NCBI GenBank assembly: GCA_003427395.1
Contig: BFEA01000022.1
Coordinates: 2,801,767-2,834,415, forward strand
DNA: 32,649 bases
Reading direction: 5' to 3'
Source of the DNA: Chara braunii
Taxonomy: Eukaryota > Streptophyta > Charophyceae > Charales > Characeae
Shown: positions 18,918-27,978 of the stretch, piece by piece
Layout: each line of letters opens with the position of its first letter
How positions within the stretch are numbered: the first letter of the stretch is position 1
Position numbers and translations under genes: made by a program
The notes under the pieces: model-generated
What the model saw: only the letters and a program-made list of their open reading frames with translations
Told to the model about the DNA's origin: nothing
The model's database searches: none

Positions 18918-19079
18918 TTGTCAAAAAACTCACTTTCCACCAGTGCAAGCGTCTGCCGCCTCAGGGCGTACTCACGCTTCAGTGGGCCCTGGTTCCACTG
19001 CAAAATCGCAAAATTTGTGTGTAGGGTCACAGCAGGTCCGTATTTCCTCAGTTGCGCTAGTACGAGAGGGCCCAACTGA
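18918..19079 (+). other. Foreign insert in TE-C integrase, ending in an LSU rRNA sarcin-ricin hairpin
   Basis: This ~160-base segment separates DWDRHL from MYNTSIHKPIGF, which are adjacent in integrases. Its right end is the hairpin 19049-19078: stem CAGTTG/CAACTG around CTAGTACGAGAGGGCC. The last differs at one base from the bacterial and organellar 23S sarcin-ricin loop CTAGTACGAGAGGACC. Upstream, GGTCCGTATTT (19036-19046) resembles GGTCCCTATCT, which precedes this loop in 23S rRNA, though closer than usual. A second hairpin-like CAGTG...CACTG lies at about 18975-18995. The rest matches no rRNA I can recall. Confidence 0.6.
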
Positions 19080-19488
19080 TGTATAACACTTCGATCCACA
19101 AACCTATTGGATTTGCACCCTACTGGCGACATTGTGCCAGAGATCTAGGACATCTCCTCGATGGAATCATCCACAAGTCTAAACCCAAGCTAACTACTCG
19201 CACAAGAGAGTTTGTTTGAAGCTATGAATTGGAGTTAGAGCACGCGCGGACTAACATATATGCAGCCCAAAGGACAATGATCCAACAGGCTAACAAGTAC
19301 CACTTGCCTTCCACCATCAGACTTAGACATTGGGTCGGGGTAAATAGGTTTGAGCTGTCTTATGAAGTGGATATCTCTCATAAGTCTGTTGCCCCTGTAG
19401 TGTGGTCAATGGCAGGGAGCTGATCCGTTTGGTCCCTCCTATGTATTCGATGTTCCACCCCATCTCAGAACCAAGTTTCTCAGTGCGC
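19080..19488 (+). pseudogene. TE-C integrase C-terminus
   Basis: The integrase resumes with MYNTSIHKPIGFAPYW, then an ELEHARTNIYAAQRTMIQQA helix (19229-19423 frame), then the SH3-like GPSYVFDVPPHLRTKFLSAL. The last codons are CTG TAA, and the TG of the next LTR lies inside them at 19489. The related TE-D protein continues past PPHL into a chromodomain. Here that part, and any polypurine tract, is missing. The gene was therefore probably cut by the LTR insertion instead of ending naturally. Confidence 0.78.
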
Positions 19489-20270
19489 TGTAACACTAAC
19501 TAGAACCTTTCATAATTTTTATGAGTTCTCCATCCTAACCAGTCACTGATCCCAGGCCTGAACTCGTCAGGGACATCTCTCTCAAATCCCTTCACTACTT
19601 TATACGGGTACCATTAGCCCTGGACTTCGTTTCAGGCCTAAACGGAATGTTGCTTTATCATTGGTACCATCAATATTGGAAAACTTAGACCCATAACTGT
19701 TACTTTAGTCGTTCGTCCGAGGAGTTCGGTTAGTAGTTCAGAGTAGAACTACAAATACAATGAGTCCGAAGTGTTAGGGGTCTTTGGTCATTTTGTTGGG
19801 AGCAACTTTTGAGTGCTCATCTTAAGCCACCAGCCTGCGGGAGCAGCGTTGTAGCAGGGCAGCGACTGCTAGGCTTTCATGGCAGCAGTAAGCCATCGCT
19901 TCATCTGTTGGGCTTGCCGACACCATATCTGGGCTTTGGGGTTAGGCGCTGCCATATCTTCTTCTTTGTGGCAGTTGTTCTTCTTCTTCAAGTTGGGGTT
20001 CCTTCTTTATCCTGATGTTGGCACTGCTTATTTTGGGAGGACTTTGACCTAGAGTTGGAGCGTCTGAATATTTTGGACTGCGCTGGTGCTGCGAAGGCAA
20101 GGAAAGTATGATGTGAGCAGGTTTATCTGGACTGGGCGCAGCAAGTTAGGCTGTGTGCCATAGCCAGAGGAGGTTTGGTAGATGCTGGAGGGAGGAGGAC
20201 TCCAGAGGCTTGTTGAAGCTTTGTTCCGAGTTTGTTCGAGGTGGTTTACTCTGAATTGTGATCCTTGGGT
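19489..20270 (+). repeat. Right LTR-like repeat of TE-C
   Basis: This starts TGTAACACTAAC like the left copy and stays alignable to about 20253 (GGTTTACTCT). It keeps the empty site of the MITE (GACTGCTAGGC, about 19866-19876). Its TATA position reads TACAAATAC. A short extra segment after 20253 is absent from the left copy. It may be the 3' LTR of TE-C, but the missing polypurine tract leaves open that it is a separate insertion. Confidence 0.7.
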
Positions 20271-21959
20271 TTGTTGTGACTCTAACGGAGCAAGAGAGTG
20301 GGCGAGGGACCATGAATTATTGGACTTCCGCTCTGCCACTCTGGTTTGGTGTGAATCACTCTCCAAGTCTGCTTTGTCATCGTGGCATGTGTATGAGAAC
20401 ATGTTGATGCTCTCTGGATTGTGTTTTCAACTTTTCATTCAGTCACATAACAATGTACCAGCACTAGCCCCCCAAAATTTGATTGGATGTGGCCATGAGG
20501 TTTTGTTTCTACTAAAGCAGTCCGCGAGTATATTTCGGCCAATATTTTGGGTGCCTCCAATCCGCTTAGACAACACACTCTATTTTGCATCCTGAACTGA
20601 ACAAATGCAATGTATGGTTGAACTGGACAAATGCAATGCATGGTGGAACTGAACAGATGTAATGCATGGTTGAAACAACACTCGCCCTGCCGCTAGACTC
20701 TGCTACGTCACTAAACACAGATGTGCACTAGTGTTAAAGCAGCTTAAGGCCTCTTTGATTGTGTGATGTACTTGTGCCATTGCTTTGACCATCAACTCGA
20801 TCTGAGAGTTCTTTTTGTGAATGAAACAAACTTTTCATTAAATGCGTAGAGGATGACAACCTGGCTGTCTTTGTCTTCTCTTGATTTCTTTTGTGATTTG
20901 TATTTATGGCAGCTTGGCATACTCAATGCGACAGATGATGACTGACAAGGCCTTTGTAAGTCTTTTCGTACCCAATTCTTAGTGATGTTTCTCTACTCAC
21001 TAGTTGAGTAAGCCAGAATTTCAATGAACCGATAGCCGAGCCTTGTCTGTCAGTTGAGCAATAGTCGGAGCTGTTAACTGAAGCAGGTGTCAGTCAAGCC
21101 CTTGTCAAAGGGATTATTCCACCACTTGCTACCAATGTGTATCATTCGATCATAATGGAAACCATACACTTTGTTAAGTGTCTGTTGTGGTGTACAAACT
21201 GTCAATCACTTTCCCTCGTTATGATGCTTTATCTAACACACGTTCAATCATTATTTGCTAGGAATTTGCCAAACTTCGTTCTCTTTCTCCGTTCACCACT
21301 AATTCAGCCTTCATCTAATCCATCTCACACTTCCTTGGAAAATTCAATAGAAATTAACTATAATTGTACAGAATAGAAATGGCGAAGCCAAAACAATATT
21401 TATGTTCACCTGGGTGCCCAACTGCTTCAACATGCTCAAACAGAATGGAAAACTAAGCGGTATACCAAGTGATCTAACTAGCTTCAATTTTGCCCAACTT
21501 TCCTGCTTGCTAGCATTAAAATTTGCATTGTTCGCATTCTTCTTTTGCGATAGTTTACAAATAAAAATTCAGATCAGAACTGTTGAGCTGCCTGCTACTT
21601 TGAACTGTCATGCTTCGCTAGGCCTACAGGTTCTGCTGTTATTGAAAAATCTAAATCTTCGAGCGTGACAGGCTCAAAACTCAGTCTTAACAGATAGAGG
21701 TTCGCCTTCCAAATCCTAGATTTGAATCTTTTAGGCAGCATGCATTGAGCCTCACTGCTCGACACCTTGAGCACACACACACATTGAGAGATTACACAAA
21801 ATCCACACTGGAGTCCAGAGATGCGAAGTCCAGATATGCGCAGCTTAGAAATTCGAACAAATTATCACATTAAACAGTTTCGGAGATCCAGTCACCAAGC
21901 GCTCAACAGCGCATAATTCAGCAACCCAATACCAGCATCCTCATCTAAGGTAGGTGACT
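20271..21959. other. No recognisable gene
   Basis: This is AT-richer sequence than its surroundings. Frames of 60-140 codons match nothing I know. It holds a three-copy 26-bp tandem repeat. A GATTCAAATC word near 21720 (minus strand) resembles a B box, without a clear A box. Confidence 0.5.
20595..20672. repeat. Three tandem copies of a 26-bp unit
   Basis: Units at 20595-20620, 20621-20646 and 20647-20672 all fit AACTGRACARATGYAATGYA followed by TGGTKG. Differences are mostly transitions. Confidence 0.92.
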
Positions 21960-21972
21960 CTCTTCTCTCTCT

Positions 21973-21974
<2 letters not shown>

Positions 21975-22058
<84 letters not shown>

Positions 22059-22059
22059 N

Positions 22060-22145
<86 letters not shown>
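21975..22145. repeat. (CT)n microsatellite with an ambiguous base
   Basis: About 170 bases of almost pure CT, broken only by N at 22059. The N suggests that the repeat was joined or polished with uncertainty and that its true length is unknown. Arg/Glu- or Ser/Leu-repeat frames here are meaningless. Confidence 0.97.
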
Positions 22146-22149
<4 letters not shown>

Positions 22150-22356
22150 GAGAAGCTTGACTCTGAATACATCTGCTACTACTCATCTCTGTCTCCCCAT
22201 CTCTAGCTCTGCGGCTATCGCCGTCTTCCCTCTCAGTGCAGAGCTGCCCAGCAGGGCTCTTGCGTGCATGCTACTCGCAGATAGCGCACAGGTGCCTTAG
22301 CAGCACTTCCACACTTCTCACAAATGAGCAATCTGTCTGAAATGTGGCTGGCCAGC

Positions 22357-22363
22357 CCTTATA
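22357..22363 (-). promoter_or_regulatory. TATA box of the TE-D LTR
   Basis: The minus strand reads CAATATAAGGGC. It lies about 200 bases downstream of the minisatellite in element orientation. Confidence 0.5.
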
Positions 22364-22559
22364 TTGACTTGGACTGAGCCTCAACTCGTCCCAGCCTCTG
22401 CTTTCTTTGGCTTGACTTGGACCCAGTACCACATCTAAATAAAAATGTATTTTCAGACCCAGTACCACATGCCCACGGCCTGCTTGCTTCAGAATGTCAA
22501 GGCCCGGTACTTTTCCCGAATTTTCATTGGTGTGCTGCTGCTTGGGTCTGTGAGTCACA

Positions 22560-22722
22560 ACTTTTCACCTGTGGAACATGATTTTTGACTGTGGGATGTG
22601 ACTCTTGCCTCTGGGACGTGATTTTTGCCTGGAGAAGTGTCCTTTGCCTGTGGGACATGACTTTTCAATATGAGACGTGACTTTTGCTTCCAGAATGCGA
22701 CTTTTGCCTTTGGGATGTGACT
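22560..22722 (-). repeat. 20-bp minisatellite, eight copies, ACGT core, in the TE-D LTR
   Basis: Eight tandem units of about 20 bases fit, on the minus strand, CAAAAGTCACGTCCCACAGG. Two units keep the ACGT core; most others read ACAT or ATGT, as expected when a methylated CpG decays. TCACGTC is the type of core bound by plant bZIP factors. It lies upstream of the TATA box in U3, the usual place for LTR enhancers. The binding function is inferred. Confidence 0.85.
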
Positions 22723-22930
22723 GTTTAGCGGGTGCCTGTCGGATTTGACTCCTAAGGTACCCGCCCGTGGCTTTTCTGAAACTGACCGACTTGGCCTCCC
22801 TCGGCCTGGGACCTTGAGCCTGAAATTCGGATTTGGGGTCTGCATCATGGAAGGCCTTTCACTCTCACTGGCCTAATTTCGAGGTCCTCCGAGAAAGTTA
22901 CAATCTTTACCTATCAACTATGTTGATTCC

Positions 22931-23182
22931 TCACCTAGCTCTCTCATAGTAAGACACTATGTGCGGTGCTGTTTCAATTAGCTCATCCCTAGTAAACCAG
23001 CGATCTTCAGAAGGCTCTTGATAAGCGAATCTGACTTCATACTGCCGCTGAGGCCTACCCTTGCATCCTGATTTATAAACATCCTTGACAACAGTTCGGT
23101 CCACGTCATATTTGCCATCCATATCAGGAGGAATCATAGATCTCCAAGACGGAAACAGCTCATTGCTGACACAAGGGAGCAA
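22931..23182 (-). pseudogene. TE-D integrase C-terminal chromodomain
   Basis: This 83-residue end of the TE-D pol reads YDVDRTVVKDVYKSGCKGRP, then QYEVRFAYQEPSEDRWFTRD, then ELIETAPHIVSYYERAR and a stop. The strand-strand-helix pattern with conserved aromatic residues (Tyr, Phe-Ala-Tyr, Trp) is a chromodomain of the kind found at the end of chromovirus integrases, which directs insertion to modified histones. It is in the same frame as the integrase upstream, separated only by one TAG (23183-23185). Confidence 0.82.
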
Positions 23183-24118
23183 CTAATAAGTGTGCAAATG
23201 TGGAGGAATCTCAACAACATAGGAAGGACCATCTACATCACCAATCATGTCGAGTATATGCCACGGTCCCCTATACATAGGCAATAACTTTTGTGGGGTG
23301 TTGTCCTCCGGGAGAAACTCTTTAGACTGCACCCAGACCAAATCCCCTATAGCGAACTGCGAAGGTCTGTGGTGTTTATTTGCCTGTTCTATCATCTGAT
23401 GTTGTGCCTTTCTGATGTTCTCTCTCGCCTTTTCTATGTCTTTCTGATATTGCACAACGAACTCTCTACTCCCGGGCGGAAGCCTTTGCACTTGATCAGG
23501 GTTAAGACAATCGATGGGCCTACGTGGGCACCAACCTAAATGTAGTTCCATGGCCGTTCGTGTTGTAGCCAAATGCACAGAATTGTTATAGGCACAAGCG
23601 ACCTTAGCTTGATGTTCATCCCAGTCTATCTGATCTGGTCAGATGTACATGCGCAACACTTGTTGCAGCACTTTGTTTATCTGCTCAGTCTGTCCATTTG
23701 TTTCAGGGTGTCTACCTGAGGACATAGTCAGTTTGGACCCATACACGCTCATAAGTTGTTGCCAGTGCTCGCCTGTGAACCTTGAATCCCTATCATTCAC
23801 GATAGTCAAAGGATGTCTGAAGTCTTTCACCCAATGATTAAAGAACTCCCGAATTACTAAATTCGTTCTAGCTTCAGCAGGGAGTGGTACAAAAACAGCA
23901 AACTTGCTAAATCTGTCCACTATTACCATCACTTGGCGTTTCCCATTCCTGCTTCTTAATTTAGTGTCCATAAAGTCTATAGGCACAGAGTCTTTGGAAC
24001 CCGACGATATAGGCAGCAGTCTAAGTAAACCAAGGGGAGGCTGCGTTGAACTCTTGTTCCGCTGGCAAACCTTGCAGCCTTGCACGTAAGCTATACAATC
24101 ATATTTCATACCAGTCTA
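23183..24118 (-). pseudogene. TE-D integrase core and C-terminal domain
   Basis: The zinc finger Cys pair appears as CKVCQRNKSS. The catalytic triad is complete: Asp in VPIDFMDT, Asp in VNDRDSRF and Glu in NGQTEQIN. The C-terminal part has REFVVQYQKDIEKARENIRK, the helix common in this family, and GDLVWVQSKEF and PSYVVEIPPHLHTY, the SH3-like fold. The frame is unbroken in phase from 24118 to 23183 apart from TGA at 23639-23641 and stops at both borders (TAG 24116-24118, TAG 23183-23185). It is the best preserved integrase in the window. Confidence 0.93.
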
Positions 24119-24984
24119 TGTGTAGGAACGTAGGAGGTTAGCATACATTTTCCTCCAATCGAAATGTCCCTCAGTATCGTGGCATTCCCTTAGGATCAGA
24201 CTGCGAATCTCCTCATGTACGTCCGTTTTTTCAAACAGTAGTTCTTGGGTCACTCTATAGTCCGGAACTTCGTGCGGTGCCGTCTGCACCGTGTTCATCA
24301 GTTCACTATAGACCAGATCACTAGTGTACGCGGATCTAATCTTCTCTTGCAACCCGGCGCCTGCATCTATGTATGTTACAGTGGCACTGAAGAAATCTGC
24401 TTGCCTACTTTGCGCATCTGCGACAACGTTATTCTTCCCTTTTACTGGCTTCAACTCAAAATCAAACTGATCTATCTCCCCAACCCACCTGGTCAACTTA
24501 GGTGTCATTCTAGCTTGGGTCTTTAGCCAGCGAAGTGTCTCATGATCGGAATAAACTTTGAAATGCCTCCCTAGGAGGTAATGTTGCCAATGATTCAAGG
24601 TTTCTCTAAGAGCAAACAGCTCTCTTTCGTACGTAGAAGCCGCAACCTTTTCACTAGGTATAGGACAAACTCGACGGGTCTGTACCCATTGCCATCATTC
24701 TACTGGAGTACAACACCTATCCCGTATTGACTAGCGTTCGTGGTCACTGTAAACTGTAAGGATGGATCAGCAATCTTCAAAACCGAGTACTCTATTAAAT
24801 ACTTCTTCAGACGCTTAAAGGCTGAGGTACGGTCTTTGTCCCATTTCCAGACTGTCTCTTTGCTCAACAGCCTACGCAACGGAGCAGCTATTACAGTAAA
24901 GTTCCTCACGAACTTGCGGTAATAGTTAGCCAGATCAAAAGGAACGATCGTAGGTCCATCAGCGTACATGGCGCCGACCAATCT
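24119..24984 (-). pseudogene. TE-D RNase H, RT thumb and integrase zinc finger (His part)
   Basis: The stretch 24119-24650 is in phase with the integrase. It reads STYERELFALRETLNHWQHY with the catalytic Glu, YSDHETLRWL with an Asp, NNVVADAQSR, and the His half of the zinc finger (ECHDTEGHF). Upstream (24700-24981) the RT end reads LANYYRKFVRNF and VTTNASQYGIG, so the first RNase H Asp is Asn. Frame changes occur near 24650-24700 and near 24940. The RT continues on the far side of the retroposon at 26185. Confidence 0.9.
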
Positions 24985-25616
24985 CTATCTTTTTTTTTTT
25001 CTTTTTTTTTTAAGCCCAGGGTGTTGTGGAGGCCAAGGACCAGACCCGCGGTGATTGCTAGTAGCGGCAGCCAATGGTTGTCCTGACAGGATAGGCCACC
25101 TACCCGACCCATCCCCACATTAATACTCCCAGCGCACCCCCTGTGTCTACTATCCTACTTTAGTGTGACCAGCACTCAGGACCATCACCCTACCAGTATT
25201 TAGGACAACTTGGACCAGACAGCAATGACAAGCACCAAGGTTGGGCCAACCTCCCAGCCCTGATGGAAGAGGAAGTGGACGAACCCTCGGACGCCAGGCT
25301 CATGCAATCTTCTACAGGCCCAATTCAGACAGTCTACCCAGCAGGATTACCTAAGCAAGGCAGGCCAATGCCCGCGGACACATCCTACCGTCCTTCCCCT
25401 AGCTTACCCAAGGCTAGGCGGAGCTCAGACTAGCCGGAGCGACTTATATCCCTACCCCTACCCTAGAGCTAAACCATGCGTGAGTAGACCCCGTCATATA
25501 CCTGATAGACCCCCACAGTCTAGCATTGTAATTTTGTGTGTATGTGTGTATGCCCAGAGGCTTTGCATGTTTGTATGAGCCCATAGGGCCATGTGTTTTT
25601 GTATTTGCCCGAAGGC

Positions 25617-25742
25617 TATGTGTGCTTTGTGTACCTGTATACCGAGATGTGTGTGCCCGAAGGCCAGATATGTGCAGTCTATGTGTGCTCTGTGTAACCG
25701 TATAGCGAGATGTATGTGCCCGAAGGCCAGATATGTGCAGTG
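25617..25742. repeat. Two tandem 63-bp units inside the retroposon
   Basis: Units at 25617-25679 and 25680-25742 share TGCCCGAAGGCCAGATATGT and differ at about six positions. A diverged relative lies just before, around 25555-25616. Confidence 0.85.
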
Positions 25743-25843
25743 CTATGTAAAGGGAACTATGTGTTCGTTTGTGCAATTATATGTAGAGGGAACTATGTGT
25801 TAGTTTGTGCAGTGCTATGTAGAGGGAACTATGTGTTCATTTG
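25743..25843. repeat. Three tandem ~36-bp units inside the retroposon
   Basis: Each unit contains GGGAACTATGTGTT followed by GTTTGTGCA or similar, at about 25743-25779, 25780-25814 and 25815-25843. The last is truncated. Confidence 0.8.
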
Positions 25844-26184
25844 AAGAGATGACAGGCCAAGACTGGGCACTCTACCCGTCCAGCCAAGAACCCCCCCCAA
25901 AGTCCCCAAGCCAGACTCGAACCCGTGATCTATGACATGTGACCTGAAGACTACAATTTGAGCATCAATCACAAACGGCCCCTGCGTGTGATATGCCAGA
26001 CTGGGGAGATCAACAGAACAACCACGAGCAACAGCCACAAGCAACCCATACAGTATCAAGACCCGACATACAACACCATGGACAACCCTTGGGTGGTGCG
26101 CAGGCAGTGTCTGTATAAGCTTACCGTGCGTCAGCCCAAGGGAATGTGTGTCCAGCCGTGCATCATTCTAACGCCCTGTCTGTG

Positions 26185-26520
26185 CTATCTTAGCGCCTTC
26201 CACTTTAATTCCATCTCCATCCAACGCATGTCCCAAATATAATACCTGACGCTTGGCCCACTCACTCTTTGTCGGGTTCAACTTAAATTGTGCGTCGCAC
26301 AACTTACTTAACACTGAACGTAAGTGTTGTTGGTGTTCGTCTAACGATTTACTGAAAATTAAAATATCATCCAAATATACAACAACAAATTTATCTAACA
26401 ATCGCGAAAGAGTTCATTCTTACAACGTTGGAAAGTAGCAGGGACATTAGTCAATCCAAATGGCATGGCCACAAATTCATAGTGGCCATATCGAGTTCTA
26501 AAGGTCGTTTTGTGTTTGTG
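26185..26520 (-). pseudogene. TE-D reverse transcriptase palm, right-truncated
   Basis: The minus strand reads [52 protein letters not shown] and YLGHALDGDGIKVEGAKIA. The YLDD catalytic box is intact. The enzyme is cut at about 26520, just before the KTTF motif, so the fingers, the first catalytic Asp, protease and gag are absent. A small frame change lies near 26400. The left end joins the retroposon at the target duplication. Confidence 0.9.
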
Positions 26521-27978
26521 GCGGACCCGTTGGGATGGCGGTCCGTCAGGATGGCGGTTCGTCAGGATGAAAACGAAGGGGTGAGCAAGACGGAGATGGG
26601 GATGGAGTTGGAAGGGACAGTGCAGCTCCGACGTGGACTCGAGACACACGTACTCTAAACTGTGCAGAATGTAGAATGCTTGAAAACAGACTGCAGCTGG
26701 GGTATACCCCCGACGGACTGACTGGAGTGAACTGGACTGGCCTGGTACCGACAGTGGTACCAGGCAGGACTGGACTGGACTGAAACAGCACACGGCCTGG
26801 TCCCATAGTCCAAACAGGCAAATAGCCTGATAGGCCTTGGCTGTAGGTCAGGGCAGATAGAGACCCGCTGCACGATCCTCATACTTGTAGTGGATCGCAA
26901 AGGCCATAAACACGTTGTCCGCCAAAAGCAGCGGAACTCTGCAATAAAGAAAGCTGAGAAATCTAGGATGCGGAGCAAGCTCCATGCGGAGTCCATGCGA
27001 TGCAGCCTAAGCTACATAATGTCAAATGAAAAGCAAATGTTTGGTATACACATCTTAACTAACAACATAAAATGACATATAGCAAGATACAATCCTGAAA
27101 TCCTGGAGGCATTGCCTCAATGCTGAAAGGAAAAGAGAGCAATATGTCACAAGTAATGTCATGTCGCTGAACCACTAAGAGTGGGATGGTCTCAGAGGGG
27201 GTGAATGCAGCCTAAGAATCGGAACTCCTAAGGGAAGTCACACATGAAGGTGGGATAGGTCATCAAGCTCAAGGTGAGGGAAGGATAGCGAAGCAAAACC
27301 AATGACCCTAACAGATAGACCATCAAGGCAGGTAATGCTCGTCGAAAGGGTGACACATGCAGGGTCGACCATGGAAGGGGGGCTTGGAATAGGGTGGACA
27401 TATGCCTAACTGAAGGCATGCAATGGCCGACACTAGGGTGATGAGGGATGCAGTGGATGAGGGAAACATGCACACAACTCACCCACTGGGGGAGGGAGCT
27501 AGATCTAGGAGCAGGGAAACCAAGATAACACTACGGACCCAATGCCTATGCGATACCAAAGGAGAGCCCAACTCAGAGAGACCCAGCTAAGTGGGAACCA
27601 TCATGCGACACATGCAAGGGAATATACAGGGTAGGGTGGTGGCGTGAGGGAGTCACGTCCAAAGTAGCTGAAGACGATAAGGTAGGTGAAGTCGTCAAAG
27701 TGGTCGATGACGCCGATGAAGTAGGCGTCGAGTCGATGTCGAAGCGGAGCCGCAAAACGCTGACATCCTGAAGAAGCTGATGATGGAGTACCTGAAGGTG
27801 TGAGTCAGTAGGAAGCTAGTAGATGATCAGAGTGTCAGTCGCCAAGACGCCGAGGGCGTAGACGAGTGCGTTGTGGATGCACGAAGGCATCCGTCTGCTG
27901 CTGAAGAACAGCCTCAGAGGGAGAGGGATTGCCCTCAGCAATCTCCTCAGCTGGAGGAGGAGGAAGAGGGTCAGGCGG
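26521..27978. other. No recognisable gene; 3' region of TE-E or unrelated
   Basis: No protein family is recognisable. It begins with a GGATGGCGGTYCGTCAGGAT repeat (26532-26570). The part next to TE-E (about 27560-27978) is probably its 3' untranslated region, but I find no polypurine tract or LTR edge. Confidence 0.45.

Larger units (their letters stand above)
21960..22902 (-). repeat. TE-D 3' LTR
   Basis: On the minus strand the LTR begins TGTAACTTTC at 22902, about 28 bases after the stop of the TE-D pol. Its U3 holds the 20-bp minisatellite (22560-22722). A TATA box, TATAAGG, follows at 22357-22363, then a transcribed part with a long GA run (CT on the plus strand). The far end near 21960 is not resolved. 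This order (pol end, TG, enhancer repeats, TATA, leader) supports an LTR although its partner is not in the window. Confidence 0.6.
24992..26184 (-). mobile_element. 1193-bp poly(A) retroposon with 7-bp target duplication, in TE-D RT
   Basis: The insert interrupts the RT between GAKIA and RDWSAP. It is flanked by CTATCTT at 24985-24991 and 26185-26191. Its minus-strand 3' end is an A-run (plus 24990-25011, one interruption at 25001), so it integrated by target-primed reverse transcription, as for LINE-mobilised RNAs. About 210 bases from its 5' end lies a tRNA-like segment: a D-arm-like ATGCTCAAATTGTAG and a B box GGTTCGAGTC (plus 25914-25923). It encodes no recognisable protein. A long composite SINE or a retroposed non-coding transcript both fit. 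Confidence 0.85.

Noticed and set aside
18896-19132. 78-codon minus-strand frame over the integrase insert
   Set aside because: It spans the insert and both integrase flanks on the wrong strand; the rRNA-like hairpin and plus-strand coding explain the region better.
21925-21935. CAATACCAGC as a primer-binding site left of the TE-D LTR
   Set aside because: It is about 20 bases or more from any plausible LTR edge, and a 3' LTR should not have one there.
21941-22186. Arg-Glu and Ser-Leu repeat frames
   Set aside because: They are translations of the CT microsatellite and contain an undefined residue at the N.
25500-25850. CRISPR-like array
   Set aside because: Units are contiguous tandem repeats without unique spacers, inside a eukaryotic retroposon.
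27550-27558. GCGATACCA, a possible primer-binding site on the minus strand
   Set aside because: Only the last 8-9 bases fit the initiator-Met site and no TG/CA LTR edge lies beside it.
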